Below, piece by piece: positions 25,656 to 31,914 of a stretch of DNA of 33,046 nucleotides (position 1 is its first letter; each line of letters opens with the position of its first letter). The DNA lies in contig JABHIE010000005.1 of assembly GCA_018671175.1 (NCBI GenBank), positions 1 through 33,046 of the forward strand, read 5' to 3'. The translations under genes were made by a program, and so were the position numbers. A model generated the notes under the pieces. The model was not told the DNA's origin and made no database searches. It saw only the letters and a list, made by a program, of their open reading frames with translations. Origin of the DNA: Planctomycetota bacterium. Lineage in GTDB: Bacteria; Planctomycetota; UBA1135.

Positions 25656-27158
25656 ATGACTGCTGCTCAAACGAGTAAAAAAGAGTTCAATCCGTTACAG
25701 TTCTTGAGTTTTCAGGGGCCGTACAAAATCCTTCACATGACATGGTTTGCGTTTTTCCTCACCTTTATGGCGTGGTTTAACATGGCCCCTTTGGCCACAA
25801 CTATGATTGATCAGCTTGAATGGCTGACGAGCAAAAATATCAAAATCCTTTTGATATGTAATGTTGCTCTCACCATTCCAGCGCGAATCATCATCGGAAT
25901 GTTGCTCGATAAGTTTGGCCCCCGAAAGGTTTATTCGGGTTTGCTTGTCATCATGTCTATTCCTTGCTTTATCTTTGCATGGGCAGACTCAATGACAATG
26001 GCTGTGATTTCACGATTGCTGTTGGGCGTAATTGGCGCTGGCTTCGTGATTGGCATCCGTATGGTTGCTGAGTGGTTCCCACCTAAAGATGTGGGTGAGG
26101 CCGAGGGCATTTACGGTGGCTTTGGCAACTTCGGTTCTGCCGCTTCGGCGATGCTCTTGCCAGTTATCGCGCTCAATGTTTTCGGCGGCGATGATGGGTG
26201 GCGTTACTCAATCATGCTTACGGGCGCGATGTGTTTCATTTACGGGTTTATCTACTACGCAAATGTGACCGACACCCCCGAAGGTGTGAGCTACGCTAAG
26301 CCTAAGCGTGGCGGTGCCATGGAAGTGACTTCGTTTAGCTCACTTTATGGCTTGATTTTCATGCAGCTACCGATGATTTTCGCATTGGGCTTGCTTAACT
26401 GGAAATTGCACAACGGCGGGTTCGTGCTGACGCAAATGGCTCATGTCATTTACGGTGTGCTCATTGCGATTTTCCTCTTTCAGGCCTACAAGGCCTGGAC
26501 GGTAAACGCACCGCACATTCGCGCAGGTATCCCTGAAAAAGATAAGTATTCTTTCCGCCAAGTGGCGATTTTGGATGTCGCCTATTTCGTTACTTTTGGT
26601 TCTGAGTTGGCCGTCGTTTCGATGTTGCCTAAGTTTTTCCAAGAGACTTTCACGATGACCCCTCAAGCAGCTGGTTTGGTTGCCGCGAGTTTTGCATTCA
26701 TGAATTTGTTTGCGCGCCCAATGGGTGGTTTCCTTTCAGATCGTTTGGGTTCACGCCGTCGCACACTTTCCTTTTTGCTGGCGGGTTTGGCCGTGGGCTA
26801 TTGGCTCATGAGTCAGCTTAATGGAACTTGGCCGATTCCTTTAGCCATCTTAGTCACGATGACTTGTTCCTTCTTTGTCCAGGCTGGCGAAGGTGCGGTT
26901 TTCTCTATCGTACCGCTCGTTAAAAAGCGCGTAACAGGCCAGGTCGCTGGCATGGTTGGCGCCTACGGCAATGTTGGCGCAGTTTGTTTCTTGACGGTCT
27001 TCTCACTCGAAGGTGTTGATGGTTCAACATTCTTCTCGGTCATTGGCGGTTGCGCCATTTTCTGCCTCATCGTTTCGTTGTTCCTCAAAGAGCCAGAGGG
27101 CTCCTTTGCTGACGCGCACGGCGATGACGAGCCTGCTCCTGCAGTTGACGCTGCGTAG
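25656..27158 (+). CDS. narK1: MFS nitrate/nitrite transporter, NarK1-like
   Basis: The 500-residue protein has about 12 hydrophobic helices of the major facilitator superfamily. The nitrate-porter signature GGFGNFGSAA is in helix 5 and a second Gly-rich match, MVGAYGNVGAV, is in helix 11. The loop motifs LDKFGPRKV and LSDRLGSRRR mark the two halves. It resembles the NarK1/NasA side of the family, commonly considered proton-nitrate symporters, more than the E. coli NarK side, so import of nitrate is the likely role. The C-terminal tail is short, acidic and Ala/Pro-rich. The type assignment is from overall resemblance and should be treated as an inference. Confidence 0.88.
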   Translation: MTAAQTSKKEFNPLQFLSFQGPYKILHMTWFAFFLTFMAWFNMAPLATTMIDQLEWLTSKNIKILLICNVALTIPARIIIGMLLDKFGPRKVYSGLLVIMSIPCFIFAWADSMTMAVISRLLLGVIGAGFVIGIRMVAEWFPPKDVGEAEGIYGGFGNFGSAASAMLLPVIALNVFGGDDGWRYSIMLTGAMCFIYGFIYYANVTDTPEGVSYAKPKRGGAMEVTSFSSLYGLIFMQLPMIFALGLLNWKLHNGGFVLTQMAHVIYGVLIAIFLFQAYKAWTVNAPHIRAGIPEKDKYSFRQVAILDVAYFVTFGSELAVVSMLPKFFQETFTMTPQAAGLVAASFAFMNLFARPMGGFLSDRLGSRRRTLSFLLAGLAVGYWLMSQLNGTWPIPLAILVTMTCSFFVQAGEGAVFSIVPLVKKRVTGQVAGMVGAYGNVGAVCFLTVFSLEGVDGSTFFSVIGGCAIFCLIVSLFLKEPEGSFADAHGDDEPAPAVDAA

Positions 27159-27194
27159 GTTCTACTTACTGTCACCTCATTCATAACTAATACC

Positions 27195-28820
27195 ATGAGC
27201 AATCTCGAAAAATGGGATGTCGAAGACCAAGGGTTCTGGGAATCCAAGGGCAAGAGCATCGCCACACGCAACCTCTGGATCTCGATCCCTTCACTGCTAT
27301 GCGGTTTCGCCGTATGGTTGATGTGGGGCATCATTACGGTCCAAATGAAAAACCTCGGCTTCGACTTCGGCAAATCTCCTGAAGAGGCGATGGGCATGTT
27401 GTTTATGCTGCCTGCAATTGCGGGTTTGACTGGCGCAACTTTGCGTATCCCGAGTACATTCTTCATTCGCCTGGCTGGGGGTCGAAACACGATCTTCTTC
27501 ACCACGGCTTTGTTGATGATCCCCGCTTTGGGTGCAGCCTTTGCGCTGCAAGACCCAAGCACGCCATTCTGGAAATTCCAAATCTTGGCTTTCTTGTCAG
27601 GTATCGGCGGCGGCAACTTTGCCTCTTCGATGTCCAACATCAGTTTCTTTTACCCTAAAAAGGTTCAGGGCTACGCCTTGGGCATGAACGCGGGTCTTGG
27701 CAACTTCGGTGTAACGACGATGCAGATTTTGATTCCACTTTGCATGACATTCGCCATCGTTGGCCCACTGAGTGGCGACGCAATGGAGCTGGCATCAACA
27801 AGTGGCACGATCTTCAAGCGCATCCCAGCTGGCTCTGACACTTGGCTTTCGAGTGCGGGTTGGGTCTGGATGTTCTGGCTCATCCCACTTGCGATTTTGG
27901 GCTGGACGAAGATGAACAACATCACAACTGATGCTGTTACGCCAAACATCAAAAGCCCACTCGTCTGCTTCGGCCGGATGACCTGGCTGCTGCTCATTGG
28001 CTTCCTTACAGCAGGTATCGGTCTCTATTTCATCATTACTTACATCAAGTTAACTTGGGTGAAATGGATTGTCTTGCCTTGCGTGATTGCTGCCACAGTT
28101 TTCTTAATGAAGGCACTTTCACCAAGTGAAATCAAGGGCAACCTTGATCGTCAATACAAGATTTTCGACAACAAGCACACTTGGCTCATGACCATCATCT
28201 ACACGATGACTTTTGGTTCATTCATTGGCTTTAGTGCGGCGGTTGGTCTTGCGATTAAATTCATCTTTGGCTTCAAGCACATAATTGGCGCTGACGGCAT
28301 CATGACGCACACGACTGCAAATCCAGATGGCCCAGCGACATTCATGTTCGTTTGGGTGGGCGCATTTGTCGGCGCTTTGATTCGCCCGATTGGCGGCATG
28401 ATTGCTGACAAAGTGGGTGGCGCGATTGTGACTCAATGGGTTGCCGTCGTGATGACGCTGAGTGCAATTGGCGTGGGCTACTACAGCTCATTGGCTTACC
28501 AGTCGGCGACTCCAGAAGAGTTCTTCATGCCATTCTTCGTTCTGATCGTAGTGCTTTTCGCTGCGACTGGCGTGGGCAACGGCTCGACCTTCCGTACCAT
28601 TTCGATGGTGTTTAACTCTGAGCAGGCCGGCCCTGTGCTGGGTTGGACTTCGGCTGTGGCAGCTTACGGCGCTTTCTTGATCCCCAAGTTAATTGGCGAG
28701 CAAATGAAGGCAACGACTCCAGAGATTGCCATGTACGGCCTCGCTGCGTTCTACGCGGTTTGCGCGGTGCTGAATTACTGGTACTACCTCGGCCCAAAAG
28801 CTGAAATCAAAAACCCATAG
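27195..28820 (+). CDS. narK2: MFS nitrate/nitrite transporter, NarK2 (E. coli NarK/NarU-like)
   Basis: The 541-residue carrier has about 12 membrane helices. Its N-terminus aligns clearly with E. coli NarK: a D.GFW stretch, then IATRNLWISIPSLL, and an Arg-containing LRIPSTF in helix 2 that matches the substrate-binding Arg89 region. Nitrate signatures are NAGLGNFG and a variant in helix 11. It also contains FASSMSNISFFYPK. These features fit the NarK2/NarU type, a nitrate/nitrite antiporter that exports toxic nitrite in exchange for nitrate. It is longer than E. coli NarK because of an expanded central region between helices 6 and 7. The ribosome site is weak. The gene is the last of the nar operon and is followed by a terminator. 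Confidence 0.93.
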   Translation: MSNLEKWDVEDQGFWESKGKSIATRNLWISIPSLLCGFAVWLMWGIITVQMKNLGFDFGKSPEEAMGMLFMLPAIAGLTGATLRIPSTFFIRLAGGRNTIFFTTALLMIPALGAAFALQDPSTPFWKFQILAFLSGIGGGNFASSMSNISFFYPKKVQGYALGMNAGLGNFGVTTMQILIPLCMTFAIVGPLSGDAMELASTSGTIFKRIPAGSDTWLSSAGWVWMFWLIPLAILGWTKMNNITTDAVTPNIKSPLVCFGRMTWLLLIGFLTAGIGLYFIITYIKLTWVKWIVLPCVIAATVFLMKALSPSEIKGNLDRQYKIFDNKHTWLMTIIYTMTFGSFIGFSAAVGLAIKFIFGFKHIIGADGIMTHTTANPDGPATFMFVWVGAFVGALIRPIGGMIADKVGGAIVTQWVAVVMTLSAIGVGYYSSLAYQSATPEEFFMPFFVLIVVLFAATGVGNGSTFRTISMVFNSEQAGPVLGWTSAVAAYGAFLIPKLIGEQMKATTPEIAMYGLAAFYAVCAVLNYWYYLGPKAEIKNP

Positions 28821-28832
28821 TGGTTTTGCGAG

Positions 28833-28867
28833 TGGGGCACCTCTGCACGGGGTGCCTCATTTTTCTT
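28833..28867 (+). terminator. Intrinsic terminator of the nar operon
   Basis: GGCACC (28836-28841) pairs with GGTGCC (28851-28856), extended by three weaker pairs outward, with a 9-nt loop and a T-rich run at 28860-28867. It lies 12 bp after the narK2 stop, so the downstream four-gene module is a separate transcription unit. Confidence 0.88.
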
Positions 28868-28925
28868 TGAGTAGGGCAGAATGCTTCCTTACATTCTTGT
28901 AACTTTCAAGCGGCAGCTACCAGGA

Positions 28926-28931
28926 TAAAAT
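28926..28931 (+). promoter_or_regulatory. Candidate -10 element of the DUF4266/DUF3570/ApbE module
   Basis: TAAAAT lies 9 nt before the ATG at 28941, and a weak CTTTCA is near the -35 position (28903-28908). Transcription would start about 3 nt before the ATG, giving a virtually leaderless mRNA. No Shine-Dalgarno is visible. Confidence 0.4.
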
Positions 28932-28940
28932 TCTGGGTTC

Positions 28941-29183
28941 ATGAGCTTGAAGCGCCCTTTCCGTTTTTGCCCACGCTTGGGCGTAGTTTTTGCTTTGGCC
29001 GCATCCATGTTGCCATCCTGCGCGCAGGTCGAGTTTTACGATCGCGGCGCCTTGGCAAACCCAGCAATGCAGTTCGAAAGCGACCGCACAGAGTCGCACT
29101 TTCAGCAAAAAGTCTTCCAATCCATCGAGGGCGCGTCAGGCGGCATGGGCAATACAGGCGGCGGAGGTTGCGGATGCTCTTAG
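28941..29183 (+). CDS. DUF4266-like small lipoprotein with a C-terminal Gly-rich CGC motif
   Basis: The 80-residue protein has a lipoprotein signal peptide ending at LPS-Cys27, so the mature part is only about 54 residues and should be lipid-anchored outside the cytoplasm. It carries the DUF4266 layout as I know it: an EFYDRGALANPAMQF block (31-45), a His-containing middle, and a C-terminus SIEGASGGMGNT followed by GGGGCGCS (residues 61-80). Position, directly before a DUF3570-like gene and followed by thioredoxin and ApbE genes, supports the call. The function is unknown. EGASGG resembles, but does not match, the D-G-x-S/T-G-A-T/S site modified by ApbE. Cys77 and Cys79 could bind a metal or form a thiol pair. 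The gene overlaps the next by 10 bp. Confidence 0.82.
   Translation: MSLKRPFRFCPRLGVVFALAASMLPSCAQVEFYDRGALANPAMQFESDRTESHFQQKVFQSIEGASGGMGNTGGGGCGCS
29163..29168 (+). promoter_or_regulatory. Shine-Dalgarno for the DUF3570-like gene, inside the DUF4266-like gene
   Basis: GGAGGT lies 5 nt before the ATG at 29174 and is formed by the codons for the conserved Gly-rich C-terminus of the small lipoprotein. One sequence thus encodes the motif and drives translation of the next gene. It also decides the DUF3570 start. Confidence 0.7.
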
Positions 29184-30334
29184 GTCGGCACATTTTCAAG
29201 GCGTGTCTGGTCGTTGGTGTCGCCTCGATCTCAATGACCCAAGTTGCTTCCGCGCAAGAGGGTTTGCTCGACAATTTTGAGTCGATCACCATTAGGCTTG
29301 GCACTTATGCGCGCGACGACGCAAGCGATGGCTCAAAGGGCAACCCTTTCCTTGACGAAGATTTAGCCGTGGTTCAGCCAGCGATTGTTTTTGATTATCG
29401 CCTAGCTGATGATTGGCTTTTGACAACCGACTTCGCAATTGACCGCGTTTCCAGTGCATCCGTTGAGCGATTTGGTAGCCGAGGAAATCAATCCGGCGCG
29501 AGTGGCGATGTTTATATTGGCCTAGATTTCGGGCTTCAATGGCAGAGTACGCCAGACCGCATCTGGAATTACACATTCGGTTATTCTGGCGAGTACGATT
29601 ACAAATCGATTGGTTTAGGTGCTGGGGTCTCACAAGATATTTCAGGTGGTCAAACTCAAATCAGTCTTACTGTGAGTGGTTATTTTGACCAGCTCGATGT
29701 CATCCGCGCTACGGGTCTTGATGATGGCAGCGATAACCGATCTTCTTTTTCACTGACCGCTAAGGCGTATCATATTTTGAACCCTCAAGCCCATGCTGAG
29801 TTTGGGTTGTCGATAACGACTCAGTCGGGGTTTTTGTCTACACCTTATAACTCAGTGTTCTTCCGCGAACCGGGGGCGGGTGAAGATGAATGGACCGATT
29901 GGGGTTTAGCTAATGCCGTCGCGGGTGATGAATTGTTGCCCGACAGCCGATTGCGCAATTCGCTGTTTGGGCGGCTTCGCTGGTCTTTAAAAGAAGATTT
30001 AGCCGTTGAGCTCGGTGGTCGAATTTACTCTGACGACTGGGGTGTGCAAGGGCTGAGTCTTGAGCCTCGTTTGTATCTTGAGTTGGGCGATGCCCAAGTT
30101 TTGCGTCTGCGTTACCGCTGGTATGACCAAACCGCCGCCGATTATTTCAGCGATTTAGTGTTCTCAGACACAGCCGAATTCATGACGCAAGATTCCGATC
30201 TGGGCGATTGGGTTTCGCACACCGTTGGTGTCGGTTTTGAATCTGGCGATTGGCACGCTGCACTCGATTATGTGACTCGATCAGATGATCTCAATCATCT
30301 TTTGTTTTCCGTGGCAAAGACCTGGAAATTTTAA
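29174..30334 (+). CDS. DUF3570-like outer-membrane beta-barrel protein
   Basis: From the ATG at 29174 the protein has 386 residues with a signal peptide ending at VASA-QEG (about residue 28). The mature chain is made of alternating amphipathic strands rich in Tyr, Trp, Gly, Asp and Ser, and ends in Trp-Lys-Phe, as expected of an outer-membrane barrel. The N-terminal block, IRLGTYARDDASDG then YRLADDWLLTTDFAIDRVSSAS, and the later LEPRLYLEL and LRYRWYDQT fit DUF3570. This family is recurrently encoded next to DUF4266 and ApbE genes. I infer that it works with the small lipoprotein at the outer membrane, for example in its display or export. It overlaps DUF4266 by 10 bp and the thioredoxin gene by one base (TAATG). 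A longer upstream frame is rejected because it lacks a signal peptide at its start. Confidence 0.82.
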   Translation: MLLGRHIFKACLVVGVASISMTQVASAQEGLLDNFESITIRLGTYARDDASDGSKGNPFLDEDLAVVQPAIVFDYRLADDWLLTTDFAIDRVSSASVERFGSRGNQSGASGDVYIGLDFGLQWQSTPDRIWNYTFGYSGEYDYKSIGLGAGVSQDISGGQTQISLTVSGYFDQLDVIRATGLDDGSDNRSSFSLTAKAYHILNPQAHAEFGLSITTQSGFLSTPYNSVFFREPGAGEDEWTDWGLANAVAGDELLPDSRLRNSLFGRLRWSLKEDLAVELGGRIYSDDWGVQGLSLEPRLYLELGDAQVLRLRYRWYDQTAADYFSDLVFSDTAEFMTQDSDLGDWVSHTVGVGFESGDWHAALDYVTRSDDLNHLLFSVAKTWKF

Positions 30335-30807
30335 TGATGCGTTTCCCCGTTTTGACCTTGCTCGTTGTATTGATGTCTTGCTCATCAACCCCATCGGTTG
30401 ATTCCGCGCCCGACTCATGGCAGTTGCCCTTGCTCAACGGCGGCAGCACATCGCTCTCTGCTTTGACTCAAGGCGGCAAAAACGCAGTCGTCGTTTTTTG
30501 GCAGCCGTGGTGCGGTTCTTGCATCGCCGAGATGCCCGACTTGGTTGAAGCGGCAACACGCTACAAAGGGCAATTGAGTTTTATCGGTGTAGTTTCAGGG
30601 CCAAACGACTCGGTTGATGAGGCTTTGATTCGCGAAATCGAATTCCAACAGCATCTAAATTACGGCACCGCTCGAGACCGTGAATTGTCGCTCACTCGCT
30701 CTTTTGGTGTGAAGGCAACGCCGTCTATTTATGTGCTCGATGCGGCTGGCCAAGTTTTGTATTTCGGTCACGAAGCACCGAGCAACTGGGCGAATTTACT
30801 ACCCTAG
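30334..30807 (+). CDS. TlpA/ResA-like thioredoxin-fold lipoprotein
   Basis: The 157-residue protein has a lipoprotein signal with lipobox LMS-Cys16. The thioredoxin domain follows, with the active site WCGSC (59-63), a GVVSG-containing strand, and the cis-Pro loop in KATPSIYVLD. It is a membrane-tethered extracytoplasmic thiol-disulfide oxidoreductase, most likely a reductant in the TlpA/ResA manner. An obvious substrate is the C-terminal CGC of the small lipoprotein encoded two genes upstream; this is inference from operon context. Its start overlaps the DUF3570 stop by one base. ApbE starts 3 bp after its stop. Confidence 0.9.
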   Translation: MMRFPVLTLLVVLMSCSSTPSVDSAPDSWQLPLLNGGSTSLSALTQGGKNAVVVFWQPWCGSCIAEMPDLVEAATRYKGQLSFIGVVSGPNDSVDEALIREIEFQQHLNYGTARDRELSLTRSFGVKATPSIYVLDAAGQVLYFGHEAPSNWANLLP

Positions 30808-30810
30808 GTC

Positions 30811-31875
30811 ATGTTGATTCCTCTGCTGCTTGCCTTTCTAGCTCAAGTAGATACGCAAACAACAACTCCGCATCCTGCGCCATCGGTTGCTCAAGTTCCA
30901 ACGGGCGGTTTTTACCATGCTCGTATCGAGGCGGCCGTGATGGGCACCGAGCTTGTGATTGAAGCATGGCACCGTGATGAATTGACCGCAAAACGGGCCG
31001 TCGCCGCCGCCGAAAAAGAAATCCGCCGCGTCGAAGATGTCATGACTGATTGGCGAGCTTCTCCGCTCGAAACGCTCAACGCTTCGGCGGGTCGTGGCCC
31101 ACAAATAGTCCCCAAAGAGTTGACGCATCTCATTGCTCGCTCGCTTGAATTTGGCAACATTACGGATGGCGCCTTTGACATCACCTTTGGCTCGGTAGGG
31201 CGACTCTGGAATTTTAAAACCGACCCTCCTGTTGTGCCGACTGCACAAGACTTGAATTCTGCTCTGCAACATGTCGGTTGGCAGCGCCTAAAAGTCGATC
31301 TAAAAAAGTCGACGGTTCATTTACCCGCCGGAATGCGAATTGGCCTTGGCGGCGTCGCTAAAGGTTACGGAGTTGACCGCGCGATGGCCGTTTTGCTCAA
31401 GCACGGTATTGAGCATGGCCTCGTCAATGCGGGCGGTGATCTCAAAGCCCTTGGTCGTGATCTCAAAGCCAAGCCGTCTACGCGCACAAACTCTCAGCCG
31501 CCTACGCCTGAGCAACAGACCGCACCGCTCTGGGAAATCACCATTAAGCACCCCCGAAACCGAGACCGTTTCATAGCAAAACTTCCGATTTCCAATCGCA
31601 GCGTCGTGACATCCGGCGACTATGAACGGTTTTTTGAGGTTGACGGCAAACGGTTTCATCACATCCTTAATCCGGCTACGGGTTTGCCTGCTACGGGTTG
31701 CATGAGCGCGACGATTGTGGCTCCAGATGCTGCGATGGCTGATGCGCTGGCGACGGCGATGTGCGTAATGGGTGTTGAGCGCGGCCTTGCATTGATTGAG
31801 AAAATCAAGCGTGTAGACGCCATCCTGGTCAGCCTCGACGGCAAAGTTCATTTGAGCTCTGGATTGCTGAAATAG
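30811..31875 (+). CDS. apbE: FAD:protein FMN transferase (ApbE family)
   Basis: ApbE attaches FMN from FAD to a Ser or Thr of extracytoplasmic proteins through a phosphodiester bond and needs Mg2+. The 354-residue protein has the family landmarks: AVMGTELVI near residue 43, DGAFDITFGSVGRLW, GGVAKGYGVDRA, NAGGDLKALG, TSGDYERFF, and HHILNPATG near residue 285. The last third, DAAMADALATAMCVMG, is also typical. The N-terminal hydrophobic stretch (MLIPLLLAFLAQV) lacks basic residues, so it is an atypical signal peptide. Just after the GGD motif there is a 7-codon tandem duplication (DLKALGR then DLKAKPS) and a Pro/Thr/Gln-rich insertion. A separate flavinylation substrate with the classic motif is not in the window; the small lipoprotein is the nearest candidate. 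Confidence 0.95.
   Translation: MLIPLLLAFLAQVDTQTTTPHPAPSVAQVPTGGFYHARIEAAVMGTELVIEAWHRDELTAKRAVAAAEKEIRRVEDVMTDWRASPLETLNASAGRGPQIVPKELTHLIARSLEFGNITDGAFDITFGSVGRLWNFKTDPPVVPTAQDLNSALQHVGWQRLKVDLKKSTVHLPAGMRIGLGGVAKGYGVDRAMAVLLKHGIEHGLVNAGGDLKALGRDLKAKPSTRTNSQPPTPEQQTAPLWEITIKHPRNRDRFIAKLPISNRSVVTSGDYERFFEVDGKRFHHILNPATGLPATGCMSATIVAPDAAMADALATAMCVMGVERGLALIEKIKRVDAILVSLDGKVHLSSGLLK
31436..31470 (+). repeat. Short tandem direct repeat inside apbE
   Basis: GTGATCTCAAAGCC occurs at 31436-31449 and again at 31457-31470, a 21-bp period that duplicates seven codons in frame next to the conserved GGD motif. Confidence 0.8.
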
Positions 31876-31902
31876 CGGCGTGTCGCCGAGGGGTGCAGGA
31901 AC

Positions 31903-31908
31903 TAAAAT
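31903..31908 (+). promoter_or_regulatory. Candidate -10 element for a leaderless M16 peptidase transcript
   Basis: TAAAAT ends exactly 6 nt before the ATG at 31915 in the 39-bp gap after apbE. No Shine-Dalgarno is present. The geometry is identical to that before hutH and the phosphoesterase gene. Confidence 0.45.
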
Positions 31909-31914
31909 CTACCC

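Noticed and set aside
28967-29173. Longer N-terminus for the DUF3570-like protein
   Set aside because: It would overlap the small lipoprotein gene in another frame with an Arg-rich sequence, and the signal peptide begins only at 29174.
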